64,000 bases of DNA from Azospirillum fermentarium. GTDB taxonomy: Bacteria > Pseudomonadota > Alphaproteobacteria > Azospirillales > Azospirillaceae. Both the position numbers and the translations under genes were made by a program. Each line of letters begins with the position of its first letter. Position 1 is the stretch's first letter. Positions 33,669-41,828 of this stretch are shown here, piece by piece. Location: NCBI RefSeq assembly GCF_025961205.1, contig NZ_JAOQNH010000001.1, positions 3,000,001 through 3,064,000 of the forward strand, in the 5' to 3' direction. The notes beneath the pieces are model-generated. The model worked only from the letters and a program-made list of their open reading frames with translations. It ran no database searches and was not told the DNA's origin.

Positions 33669-34100
33669 ATGGCGAATCCGACCGGAAATCCCTTCTTTGA
33701 CGTGGATGTGACCAAGTTCCTGGGCGACCTGAAGGTTCCGGGCATCGATGTGGAAGCGATCCTGGCCAGCCAGCGCAAGAACATCGAAGCCGTGACCGCC
33801 GCCAACCAGCTCGCCATCGAAGGCGTGCAGGCCGTTCTGCGCCGTCAGGCCGAAATCCTGCGTCAGGCTTTCGAGGAATCCAACTCGGTCGTCACCGAAG
33901 TGCTGGCCGCCGGCTCGCCGGAAGAAAAGGCCGTGAAGCAGGCCGAATTCGCCAAGGCCGCCTTTGAAAAGGCTCTGGCCAACGCCAAGGAACTGTCGGA
34001 ACTGGTCGCCCGTTCCAACTCCGAAGCCGCTGAAGTCCTGAGCCGCCGCGTGTCGGAGAGCCTGGACGAGGTGAAGGCCGCTCTGGCCAAGCGGAAGTAA
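33669..34100 (+). CDS. phaP: Phasin (PHB granule-associated protein)
   Basis: 143 aa, Phasin_2 family: NPFFDVDVTKFLGDLKVPGID, then long amphipathic helices with heptad character (ASQRKNIEAVTAANQLAIEGVQAVLRRQAEIL) and a basic Ala-rich end. Phasins coat polyhydroxybutyrate granules and control their number and size. The codon choice is highly optimised, as in a strongly expressed gene. A terminator follows. Confidence 0.9.
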   Translation: MANPTGNPFFDVDVTKFLGDLKVPGIDVEAILASQRKNIEAVTAANQLAIEGVQAVLRRQAEILRQAFEESNSVVTEVLAAGSPEEKAVKQAEFAKAAFEKALANAKELSELVARSNSEAAEVLSRRVSESLDEVKAALAKRK

Positions 34101-34132
34101 GACGCCTTACGGATTTCCGGACAGGTTGTGTC

Positions 34133-34170
34133 GGGGGCCGCCCTTGTGAGAGGGTGGCCCCCTTCCGTTT
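34133..34170 (+). terminator. Rho-independent terminator of phaP
   Basis: Two-part stem GGGGGCC-g-CCCT ... AGGG-t-GGCCCCC with a TGTGAG loop, then CCTTCCGTTT. It starts 33 nt after the phasin stop and just before csaA. Confidence 0.75.
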
Positions 34171-34187
34171 GGGGAAAGGACATCCCG

Positions 34188-34541
34188 ATGACCGCCGGTG
34201 CCGGCACGCCCATCACGTACGACGATTTCACCCGCGTGGACATCCGCGCCGGAACCATCATCGCCGCCGAACCCTTCCCGGAGGCGCGCAAGCCGGCCAT
34301 CAAGCTGACCGTCGATTTCGGGCCGGAGATCGGGACCAAGCGCAGTTCGGCCCAGATCACCCGCCATTACGACCCCGCGGCCCTGGTGGGCCGGCAGGTG
34401 CTGGCGGTGGTGAACTTCCCACCCAAGAAGATCGCCGGCTTCCCCAGCGAGATCCTGGTGCTGGGCCTGCCCGACGCCGAGGGCGCCGTGGTGCTGGCCG
34501 GCCCCGATCAGGGCGTGCCCAACGGCGCCCGGCTGTTCTGA
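34188..34541 (+). CDS. csaA: CsaA-like tRNA-binding domain protein
   Basis: 117 aa, single OB-fold tRNA-binding domain, as in Csa[37 protein letters not shown], the loop [39 protein letters not shown] and VPNGARLF. In Bacillus it has chaperone-like or export-related activity; otherwise a tRNA-binding role is inferred. Start set by AAAGGA 7 nt upstream. Its last 34 nt overlap the convergent ligase gene. Confidence 0.85.
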   Translation: MTAGAGTPITYDDFTRVDIRAGTIIAAEPFPEARKPAIKLTVDFGPEIGTKRSSAQITRHYDPAALVGRQVLAVVNFPPKKIAGFPSEILVLGLPDAEGAVVLAGPDQGVPNGARLF

Positions 34542-36259
34542 GACCACGGCGGAGCCGCGGGCGGAGGGTTGTCGGTCACCGACGACACGTCGCCTTCGGG
34601 CAGCCCCAGGTCGTGGGCCTTCAGCAGCCGGCGCACGATCTTGCCGCTGCTGGTGTGGGGCAGAATGGGGGCGAAGGCGATGGCCCGCGGTGCCAGCGCC
34701 GGTCCCAGCGCCCGGCGTGCGTGGGCCAGGATGTCGGCGGCCAGCCCGTCGCTGGCCGCGATGCCGGGGCGCAGCGTGACGTACCCCTTCACCGTTTCCC
34801 CCGCGATGGGACAGGGAATGCCGATGACCCCCGCCTCCAGCACCGCGGGGTGCTGCAGCAGCACCTGCTCCACCTCGAACGGGCCGACCAGATGGCCGCT
34901 GGTCTTGATCACGTCGTCGGACCGGCCCACGAAATGGAACCGCCCCGCGGCGTCCCGCCGGGCCAGATCGCCGCTGAGATACCAGCCGCCGGCAAAACAG
35001 GCGCGCGTGCGTCCCTCGTCGCCCAGATAGCCCAGAAACAGCGACGGCCACGGCGTGCGCAGGGCGATCTCGCCGACGTCGCCCGGCCCGGCCACCGGCT
35101 CCACCCCCTGGCCGGTGCGGCGCAGCAGGGTGGCCTCGATCCCCGGCACCGGGCGGCCGATGGCGCCGGGCTCCGGGGCCTCAATCGCCGGGGTGGCGAT
35201 CATGATGGCGCCGGTTTCCGTCTGCCACCACGTGTCACGGGCCGGGATGCCGAGAACCCGCGCGCTCCAGTCCACCGCCTCGGCGTTCAGCGGCTCGCCC
35301 ACGGTGGCCAGATGGCGCAGGGCCGACAGGTCCAGCCCCCGCGCCAGCGTGTCGCCGCAGCGCATCATCAGCCGCAGCGCCGTGGGCGTGGTGTACCACA
35401 CCGCCACCCGCTGTTCCGCCGCCAGCCGCACCCAGCGGGCGGGGTCGAAATCCCCCTCGTCCACCACCACTTCCGTGCCGCAGGCCAGCGGGGCCAGCAC
35501 GCCATAAAGGGTGCCGGTCACCCACCCCGGATCGGCGGTGCACCAGTACACGTCCCCCTCGCCCAGCCCCAGGATGCAGCGGGCGGTGGCGTGCTGGGCC
35601 ACCAGCGCGCCGTGGGCGTGCAGCGCACCCTTGGGCCGCCCGGTGGTGCCGCTGGTCACGTGCAGCAGGGCCACATCGCCGGGGCCGGTGGGGGCGGGAA
35701 CCGTCTGGGGCGCCGCCCCCTTGACCATCTCGGCGAAGTCGTGGGCCTCGGGCGGCAGCACGCCGTCTTCGGCCAGCAGCAGCACGGCGGGCGGGTCGGC
35801 CATGGCGGCGACGGCGGCGGCGGCCTTGCGCTGCCACAGCCCGGCGGTGGTCACCAGCAGCCGGGCCTGGCCCAGTTCCAGCCGCAGCCGCAACGGCTCC
35901 GGCCCGAAGGTGGGGAACAGCGGTGCCGCCACCCCGCCGCCCAGCAGCGTGCCCAGAAGGGTGGCGAACAGTTCCACCCGCCGGGGCAGCAGGGTGAACA
36001 CGGTGTCCCCCGGCTCCATCCCCAGCCGCCGCAGCACGGTGGCGGTGCGCCCGGCCATGGCCCACAGTTCGCCCGCGGTCCAGGCGGTGACCGTGCCGTC
36101 CGGGTGGATGCAGCGCAGCGCCGGCCATGCCCCCTGCCCCGCCGCCACCCGCCGGCCCAGGGCGGCCCAGGCCATGTTGAAGCCCCCGGCGGGGCTGGTG
36201 CCCAGGGTGGCGCGGCTGGCGTCCCAAACGGTTTCGTCGCGGCGGGAATCCTCGGTCAT
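34508..36259 (-). CDS. AMP-forming acyl/acetyl-CoA synthetase (AcsA-like)
   Basis: 583 aa. Core signatures [44 protein letters not shown] and the C-terminal [20 protein letters not shown] with the acetylation-prone Lys. The N-terminus lacks the ACAS extension of acetyl-CoA synthetase, and the closest resemblance is to short acetyl-CoA/acyl-CoA synthetases paired with acetyltransferases. The start has AGGAGG 5 nt upstream. It follows the Pat-type gene on the same strand 28 nt downstream of its stop, so they are likely one operon. Substrate range is not known. Confidence 0.82.
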   Translation of the reverse strand: MTEDSRRDETVWDASRATLGTSPAGGFNMAWAALGRRVAAGQGAWPALRCIHPDGTVTAWTAGELWAMAGRTATVLRRLGMEPGDTVFTLLPRRVELFATLLGTLLGGGVAAPLFPTFGPEPLRLRLELGQARLLVTTAGLWQRKAAAAVAAMADPPAVLLLAEDGVLPPEAHDFAEMVKGAAPQTVPAPTGPGDVALLHVTSGTTGRPKGALHAHGALVAQHATARCILGLGEGDVYWCTADPGWVTGTLYGVLAPLACGTEVVVDEGDFDPARWVRLAAEQRVAVWYTTPTALRLMMRCGDTLARGLDLSALRHLATVGEPLNAEAVDWSARVLGIPARDTWWQTETGAIMIATPAIEAPEPGAIGRPVPGIEATLLRRTGQGVEPVAGPGDVGEIALRTPWPSLFLGYLGDEGRTRACFAGGWYLSGDLARRDAAGRFHFVGRSDDVIKTSGHLVGPFEVEQVLLQHPAVLEAGVIGIPCPIAGETVKGYVTLRPGIAASDGLAADILAHARRALGPALAPRAIAFAPILPHTSSGKIVRRLLKAHDLGLPEGDVSSVTDNPPPAAPPWSQNSRAPLGTP

Positions 36260-36287
36260 GGCCACCTCCTGGCGGGGGATGAAAGGG

Positions 36288-38513
36288 TCAAAGGGTCAGG
36301 GTGACGTGGATCACGCCGGGGTCGTCTGGGGTGGCCCGGCGGGTGAAGCCCAGCACCTCGCACAGCCGCAGCATGGGGCGGTTCTCCGCCAGCACCTCGC
36401 CGATGATGGCGCGCAGGCCGCGGCTGCGCCCATGGTCGATGATCCGCCGCATCAGCAGCGGCCCCAGACCCAGCCCGGCCATGTCGTGGGCCACCATGAT
36501 GGCGAATTCCGCCCGTTCCCCGTCGCCGTCGCCCGACAGATGCACGGCCCCGTGGATGGTGCCGCCGTCGCCGGCATCGGTCACCACCAGCCCCATTTCG
36601 CGCTGATAGTCGATCTGGGTCATACGGGCGGCAACAGAATGGGTCAGTTCCTGTTTCGGGGCGAAGAAACGCAGGCGGATCTCCTGCGGCGTCAGCCGGC
36701 GGAACAGCGCCTGCAGCCCCGGTTCGTCCTCGGGCCGCACGGGACGGACCAGCAGCCGGCGCCCGTCGGGCAGGGCCAGCGCCTGCTCCAGCGCCGCCGG
36801 ATAGGGCTGGATGGCGAAGGGCGTGCGTTCCCGCCCCGGCGGCACCAGCGTGGCCATGGCCCCGGCGGGGGAAAGGGCCAGCGATTCCAGCCGCTCCAGA
36901 TCGGCGGCCATGTGCGCCACCCGCACCAGCACCCCGGCCAGCGGCGCCGTCAGCGCCGGGTCCGGCAGCGCCACCCCCGCCACCCGCATCAGCGTTTCGC
37001 GGGCCAGCGTGGCGTTCAGCGGCGGCAGCACCGACACGGCAGCCCCATCCGTGCCGGCATGAACGGAGATCACCGGGCCGAACAGCGGGTCGGTGTCCAG
37101 CCGCACGGTCAGGCCCGTGCCCTCCGCCCCCGCCGCGGGCAGGCCGTAGCAGCGGCAGAGGTCCCCCGCCTCCGCCGCCGTCAGGGCGGTGCGGGCACCG
37201 GCGGCCCCGATCACCGCCAGGGCACCGCCGCGGTCGGGGGCCGGGCCGGGGGACGCCGCGGGCGGGGTCTCGGCCAGCAGCGCCTGCACCGTCCGCCACG
37301 CCGCCCCCTGGCAAAAGGCCCGCACCGCCCGGTCGGGCGTGTCGAAGGCCGGCACCTGCCGCCGCGCCAGATCGGGCAGCACCCGTTCGGCGTCGCGGTC
37401 GCCCAGCCAGCTCGTCAGCACCGGATGGCCGGGACCGGCACAGGCGCCGGCCACCGCGCGGGCGACGGCGGCGGCGTCCGATTCCACCGTGGGGGCGTGC
37501 AGCAGCAGAACCCCATCCACGCCCGGATCGGCGCGCAGCCGGGCCAGCGCCGCGGCATAGGCGGCTCCGTCCGCCCCCTCCCCCAGATCCAGCGGGTTGC
37601 CCCCCGCGGCGGGGTGGGCCAGACGGCCACCCGCGGTGGCCAGGGCGCGGGCGGCCAGCGCCCCCACCCCACGCCCGTTGGCGACGATGGCCAGCCGGTT
37701 GCCCGTCAGGGCCGGGGCCACGTCCAGGATTTCCAGGGCGTCGAACAGGGATTCCAGCGTGCCCGCCCGCAGCAGCCCGGCCCGGCGGAAGGCGGCGTCG
37801 ATCACCGGCTCCGGCGTGGTGGCGTCGCCGGTGGGGGTGTGCAGCACGATCACCGGCTTCAGCCGCGATGCCGCGCGGGCGGCGGACATGAAGCGGCGGG
37901 CATCGCCGATGCGGTCCAGCGCCAGCAGCACCGCGTGGCAATCCCCCTGCATGGCCAGGGTGTTGAGCACCTCGTCCGGGCCGACGTCGGCCATGCCCCC
38001 CAGCACCGCCACGTGGGAGAAGCCCACGTCCCGCCGCGCCGCCCAGTCGAGGATGGAGCCGGCCAGCGTCCCCGACTGGCTGACCAGCGCCACCCGTCCG
38101 GCGCGGGGCGGGCGGTGGAAGGCCCCGGCGACCAGCCGCCGCCCGGCGGCGGGCAGCGCGATGCCCAGACTGTCCGGCCCCACCACCCGCACCCCGGCGG
38201 CCCGTGCGGCGTCGCGGATGGCGGCGTGGTGGCGGGCGTCATCGCCGCCGTCCGGCGTGTGTGCGCCCACCAGCAGAACCACCCGCGCCCCGTTGGCGCC
38301 TGCCTGGGCGATCAGCGCCGGCTGGGCGGCGGGGGCCACGGCGGCCACCCACAGGTCGCAGGGGGCGGCGGGCGGGATGGTGCGGGTGACGGGAACGCCG
38401 GCGCCCGATGCGGTCAGGTTGCGGATCAGGGTGCCAGTCAGCGGGCCGTCGCCCTCCGCCGCCACGGCCACGCCGCGGGGCCGGAACAGCGCCTCCATAT
38501 CCCGGACGCTCAT
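36288..38513 (-). CDS. Pat-type protein acetyltransferase: CoA-ligase-like domains, collapsed ATP-grasp and GNAT
   Basis: 741 aa. CoA-binding and succinyl-CoA-ligase-like domains (about 1-420; RVALVSQSGTLAGSILDWAARR, GGNPLDLGEGADG), a remnant of the ATP-grasp domain (LTAAEAGDLCRCYGLPA joined almost directly to DPLFGPVISVHAG...VLPPLNATLARETL) and a C-terminal GNAT (about 580-741; LRFFAPKQELTHSVAARMTQIDY and MVAHDMAGLGLGPLLMRRIIDHGRSRGL). PatZ/YfiQ homologues are near 890 aa; the part lost corresponds to the ATP-binding Lys region. They acetylate and inactivate acyl-CoA ligases. The next gene in the operon is such a ligase. The frame is clean, so the loss is a real deletion rather than a frameshift artefact. 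Confidence 0.85.
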   Translation of the reverse strand: MSVRDMEALFRPRGVAVAAEGDGPLTGTLIRNLTASGAGVPVTRTIPPAAPCDLWVAAVAPAAQPALIAQAGANGARVVLLVGAHTPDGGDDARHHAAIRDAARAAGVRVVGPDSLGIALPAAGRRLVAGAFHRPPRAGRVALVSQSGTLAGSILDWAARRDVGFSHVAVLGGMADVGPDEVLNTLAMQGDCHAVLLALDRIGDARRFMSAARAASRLKPVIVLHTPTGDATTPEPVIDAAFRRAGLLRAGTLESLFDALEILDVAPALTGNRLAIVANGRGVGALAARALATAGGRLAHPAAGGNPLDLGEGADGAAYAAALARLRADPGVDGVLLLHAPTVESDAAAVARAVAGACAGPGHPVLTSWLGDRDAERVLPDLARRQVPAFDTPDRAVRAFCQGAAWRTVQALLAETPPAASPGPAPDRGGALAVIGAAGARTALTAAEAGDLCRCYGLPAAGAEGTGLTVRLDTDPLFGPVISVHAGTDGAAVSVLPPLNATLARETLMRVAGVALPDPALTAPLAGVLVRVAHMAADLERLESLALSPAGAMATLVPPGRERTPFAIQPYPAALEQALALPDGRRLLVRPVRPEDEPGLQALFRRLTPQEIRLRFFAPKQELTHSVAARMTQIDYQREMGLVVTDAGDGGTIHGAVHLSGDGDGERAEFAIMVAHDMAGLGLGPLLMRRIIDHGRSRGLRAIIGEVLAENRPMLRLCEVLGFTRRATPDDPGVIHVTLTL

Positions 38514-38613
38514 GGTTCGACCGCCTTTCCCCCGTTTTGCCTATGGCTGTGGTCCATGGTTGCCGCCCATGGCCGTGCGCGGCTTGCCTTTTCCGCCCGC
38601 CGCCGCCAAGATT

Positions 38614-38627
38614 TTGATAAGGATCAT
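38614..38627. promoter_or_regulatory. FNR/CRP-type site between pat and the acyl carrier protein gene
   Basis: TTGATAAGGATCAT matches the FNR/Anr consensus TTGAT-N4-ATCAA at 9 of 10 positions. It is 101 nt from the pat start and 76 nt from the carrier protein start, so it could serve either direction and link the cluster to oxygen limitation. Confidence 0.55.
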
Positions 38628-38702
38628 GCCTGCGCTGGTGACGCGAGGAAAGCGCCAGCAAGCCGCAGGCACGGCACCGGCGCAAAAGGGTGGTGAGACA
38701 GG

Positions 38703-38957
38703 ATGATCGAAACCGGCCGGGACATCGACGCCGCCATCATCGGCGCGCTCAGCGCCGTGGCGCCCGAGGTGCGGCCCGACGCGCTGGACCCCGACCGCCC
38801 GTTCCGCGACCAGATCGATCTGGATTCGGTGGATTTCCTGGGCTTCGTTCTGGGGCTGGAAAAGCGGCTGTCGCTGAAGGTGCCGGAACTGGACTATCCG
38901 CAACTCTCCACCCTGGACGGCTGCCGGGTCTACCTGCGCACCCGCATGGATTCGTGA
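38703..38957 (+). CDS. Acyl carrier protein-like protein
   Basis: 84 aa, a four-helix carrier domain. The phosphopantetheine serine is S42 in IDLDSVDFLGFV. It is not the housekeeping AcpP (that has DSLD and a different surround), and there is no polyketide or fatty-acid synthase beside it. The stop overlaps the next ATG by one base (TGATG), so it is coupled to the ModE-like gene. It stands opposite the ligase/Pat pair. Confidence 0.82.
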   Translation: MIETGRDIDAAIIGALSAVAPEVRPDALDPDRPFRDQIDLDSVDFLGFVLGLEKRLSLKVPELDYPQLSTLDGCRVYLRTRMDS

Positions 38958-39526
38958 TGACCCGCCTGCGTCTGCGCATCGATTTCCGCCCCGACGGCGC
39001 CATCGGCCCCGGCAAGATCCGCCTTCTCGAAGCCATCCGGGAGGAGGGGTCGATTTCCGCCGCCGCCCGCGCGCTGGATATGTCCTACCGCCGGGCGTGG
39101 CTGCTGGTGGACGACCTCAACCGCCTGTTCCGCGAGCCGGTGGTGTCGGCGGCGGTGGGCGGGCGCCACGGGGGCGGCACCGAACTCACCGCGTTCGGCG
39201 CCGCCCTGATCGAGGAATACCGTGCCATCGAGCGGGACATCTTCGCCGCCGCCCGCCCGCGGCTGGTCGCGCTGGAGGCCGCCCTGGCGCCCGAGGGCAG
39301 CCGCCCCGCGGCCACGCCGGGCACCGATGAATCCTTCGGCAAGGATCCCGCCCTGACGCCCGGCTGTGCCGCCGGGCTGAAATCGCTGAGCCGTGCGGTC
39401 GGCGGGCCCGCCACCTGTTCCGGCCCCGGTCCCGGCGGGGCGGGAGCCGCCGCCGCGCCCGCCGACGGCGCCCCGCGCAAGCGCCGCGGCCGCCCCCCGC
39501 GGGTCCGCCCGGCCGAGGTGCCGTGA
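38957..39526 (+). CDS. ModE N-terminal-domain regulator with an AT-hook tail
   Basis: 189 aa. Residues about 1-110 are the ModE/LysR-like winged HTH: DGAIGPGKIRLLEAIREEGSISAAARALDMSYRRAWLLVDDLN and GGRHGGGTELTAFGAALIEEYRAIERDI. The molybdate-binding (TOBE) domains of full ModE are absent. A Gly/Ala/Pro-rich linker leads to a C-terminal RKRRGRPPRVRP, a classic AT-hook core (RGRP). The protein therefore has two DNA-binding units. Molybdate response is unlikely without TOBE. Coupled to the carrier protein gene. Confidence 0.82.
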   Translation: MTRLRLRIDFRPDGAIGPGKIRLLEAIREEGSISAAARALDMSYRRAWLLVDDLNRLFREPVVSAAVGGRHGGGTELTAFGAALIEEYRAIERDIFAAARPRLVALEAALAPEGSRPAATPGTDESFGKDPALTPGCAAGLKSLSRAVGGPATCSGPGPGGAGAAAAPADGAPRKRRGRPPRVRPAEVP

Positions 39527-39624
39527 CCAAATCCTGATATGCGTCACGAACGGGTTGGGGATGCCGGGCAACGGTGCTAAAGGAAGGCCGCTTTCCCTTT
39601 TCCGCTGCATCCAAGGACGGACCC

Positions 39625-40281
39625 ATGCCCGCCGTGAAGATCGCCCCCTCCATCCTCTCGGCCGATTTCGCCAAGCTGGGCGAAGAGGTGCGGGCGGTGG
39701 ACGCCGCCGGTGCCGATTACATCCACATCGACGTGATGGACGGCCATTTCGTGCCCAACATTACCATCGGCCCGGCGGTGGTGAAGGCGCTGCGCCCCCA
39801 TTCGGCCAAGGTGTTCGACGTCCACCTGATGATCTCGCCGGTGGACCTCTACATCGCCGATTTCGCCAAGGCCGGCGCCGACATCATCACGGTCCACCCC
39901 GAAGCCGGCCCCCACGTCCACCGCACCATCCAGCTCATCAAGTCGCTGGGCAAGAAGGCCGGGCTGTCGCTGAACCCCGCCACCCCCCTGGAAGCGGTGG
40001 ATTACCTGCTGGAAGATCTGGATCTGGTGCTGGTGATGACCGTCAACCCCGGCTTCGGCGGGCAGAGCTTCATCACCTCGCAGTTGCCAAAGATCCGCGA
40101 GCTGCGCCGCCGCATCGACGCGCTGGGCAAGCCCATCGACCTGCAGGTGGACGGCGGCATCAACGTGGAAACCGCCCGCATCGCGGCAGAGGCCGGGGCG
40201 GACGTGCTGGTGGCCGGAACCGCCACCTTCACCGGCGGGCCGGAGCGTTACGCCGATAACATCCGCGCGCTGAAGGGTTGA
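39625..40281 (+). CDS. rpe: Ribulose-phosphate 3-epimerase
   Basis: 218 aa TIM barrel of the pentose phosphate and Calvin pathways, interconverting ribulose-5-P and xylulose-5-P. Signatures: [37 protein letters not shown] (metal His/Asp), [14 protein letters not shown] and [11 protein letters not shown]. Start set by AAGGA 7 nt upstream. Its stop codon directly abuts that of the convergent DUF1295 gene (TGATCA). Confidence 0.96.
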   Translation: MPAVKIAPSILSADFAKLGEEVRAVDAAGADYIHIDVMDGHFVPNITIGPAVVKALRPHSAKVFDVHLMISPVDLYIADFAKAGADIITVHPEAGPHVHRTIQLIKSLGKKAGLSLNPATPLEAVDYLLEDLDLVLVMTVNPGFGGQSFITSQLPKIRELRRRIDALGKPIDLQVDGGINVETARIAAEAGADVLVAGTATFTGGPERYADNIRALKG

Positions 40282-41049
40282 TCACAGAACATAGGGGATG
40301 AGGCAGCGCACCCGCGCCCGGTAGCCGTCCCACGCGGCGCCGTGGCGGGTGCGGCCCGCCCGTTCGCGCACGGGGATGGCGTCCAGCCAGTATTGCAGCC
40401 CGCAGGCCAGCGGCGCCAGCAGCCCCCACACCGACCCCGACAGCACGGCAAAGCCGGTGAACACCACCACGTCGCCGAAGCAATCGGGGTGGCGGCACAG
40501 CCCCCAGAACCCGGTGGTGACCGGCTGCCCCGCCACCGGCGGATCATGGCTGATGCGGAAGCGCTGGACCGCACTGCCGCTCTGGATCACCGTTCCCAGC
40601 AGATAGAGGGCGATGCCGAGGGCGTCCGCCCCGTCGAACGGTCCGGTGCGCGCCATGGCCCCGGCCAGCGGGGCGGCCAGCAGCCAGCCGGCCATGTTGG
40701 TCAGCGCCACCGGCACCAGTGCATCGTCAAGCCACCCCAGCCGCCGCTGCGTCAGCGATGCGGAGCCGGTGTGGGCGCCGTATTCGGTGGTGCCGCCGCC
40801 GCTGGTGCCGAACCACGCCGGTGCCATCCACCCCTGGCGGAAGGCGTAGAGATAGGCCAGCACCAGCACCAGGATCTGCCGCCACCCCGGCACGCCGCCG
40901 GCCAGCAGCAGCAGGGCCGCCACCGGCGGGATGGTGTTGACGGCGAACAGGAAGGTGGCCCGCCGGCTCTTGGTCAGCAGGGTGGCGGCGGCGTTCACCG
41001 CGGCCATCCCCTCGATCAGCAGCGCCAGCCACAGGGTCAGGGTGTCCAT
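40282..41049 (-). CDS. Integral membrane protein, DUF1295 (steroid-5-alpha-reductase-like)
   Basis: 255 aa with about seven hydrophobic segments. The C-terminal region matches DUF1295/3-oxo-5-alpha-steroid 4-dehydrogenase-like: GFWGLCRHPDCFGDVVVFTGFAVLSG, and WDGYRARVRCLIPYVL. The RHP motif followed by Phe-Gly is the family hallmark. A lipid or isoprenoid substrate is expected, but unknown. The ATG at 41049 was preferred over an upstream GTG (41061). Confidence 0.8.
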   Translation of the reverse strand: MDTLTLWLALLIEGMAAVNAAATLLTKSRRATFLFAVNTIPPVAALLLLAGGVPGWRQILVLVLAYLYAFRQGWMAPAWFGTSGGGTTEYGAHTGSASLTQRRLGWLDDALVPVALTNMAGWLLAAPLAGAMARTGPFDGADALGIALYLLGTVIQSGSAVQRFRISHDPPVAGQPVTTGFWGLCRHPDCFGDVVVFTGFAVLSGSVWGLLAPLACGLQYWLDAIPVRERAGRTRHGAAWDGYRARVRCLIPYVL

Positions 41050-41065
41050 GGGCGGCGCCACCCGG

Positions 41066-41581
41066 TCAGTGCAGGTTGCGCTGCATTTCCTCGAAGCTGC
41101 GGCCGAAGCCGTTCAGCGCGAAATCCACGTCGCGCTTGCCGCCGCGGGCCAGGTTGACGCGCACCAGCACCGAGGTGCCGTTGCGGAACTGCTCCACCGT
41201 GCGGCCCGACACGAAGTTGGGGAACATGCACATGTTCAGCGTGGCGATGTGGGTTTCGATGCGCGGCTGCCGGTCAACGCGGATGGCGCAATCCTCGATC
41301 ATGCCCTGGCTGGTGGTGACGAACAGGTGATAGTCGGTGCCGGCCGGAATCACGCTGAGCGCCACGAAGCCCGCCTCCTTCCCATCCTCGAACAGGCGGT
41401 AGGTCATCATCCGGCACATGCGGGTGTCGGTCATGCGGTCGATGTCGCAGGTGTTGATCCACACCCCTTCCGGCCCCAGGTCCAGGGCGGGTTTGGCGGC
41501 TTCCGCGGCGGCGGCCGGGGTGGTGGTGGCGGCGAGGCAGGCGAACAGGGCGGCAAACGGCAAAAAGCGCATCCAGCGCAT
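41066..41581 (-). CDS. Periplasmic protein, weakly IalB-like
   Basis: 171 aa. A signal peptide at residues 1-26 (MRWMRFLPFAALFACLAATTTPAAAA). The mature part has several Cys (INTCDID, TRMCRMM, EDCAIRV, NMCMFP) suggestive of disulfides, and a C-terminal ALNGFGRSFEEMQRNL resembling the SL-GF---L ending of invasion-associated locus B proteins. That homology is weak. The start has AAGGAG 8 nt upstream. It is divergent from fbpA. Confidence 0.55.
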   Translation of the reverse strand: MRWMRFLPFAALFACLAATTTPAAAAEAAKPALDLGPEGVWINTCDIDRMTDTRMCRMMTYRLFEDGKEAGFVALSVIPAGTDYHLFVTTSQGMIEDCAIRVDRQPRIETHIATLNMCMFPNFVSGRTVEQFRNGTSVLVRVNLARGGKRDVDFALNGFGRSFEEMQRNLH

Positions 41582-41708
41582 CGGCCAGACTCCTTGTGCG
41601 GGACGGGCGGGGCCAAAGACCCGGCGGTGCGGGGGGATTATAGACCCCATCGAAAGGGGTACAAGCACCCATTGCCCCCACCGCATCAAAGGCTTCGACT
41701 ATCTGGAT

Positions 41709-41727
41709 AATGAGAAGCGTTATCATT
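41709..41727. promoter_or_regulatory. Fur-like box upstream of fbpA
   Basis: AATGAGAAGCGTTATCATT: the form AATGAnAA-N3-TTnTCATT is a perfect-armed dyad and matches the Fur consensus AATGATAAT-N-ATTATCATT well. It is followed 6 nt later by TTGACA (41733-41738), a -35-like element, so bound Fur would block the promoter. It lies about 100 nt from fbpA. Confidence 0.7.
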
Positions 41728-41828
41728 CGCGCTTGACAGGGCAAACGCCGGCGGTCAAGGTTTTGCAACGGTCCGGCCTGCCCCCGGATGTCCCGCTGAA
41801 CAGTTCGCTTGAGAGAGGATCAGGTACG

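Noticed and set aside
41418-41828. Upstream extension of fbpA in the same frame
   Set aside because: Antisense to the periplasmic protein; the signal peptide begins at 41829.
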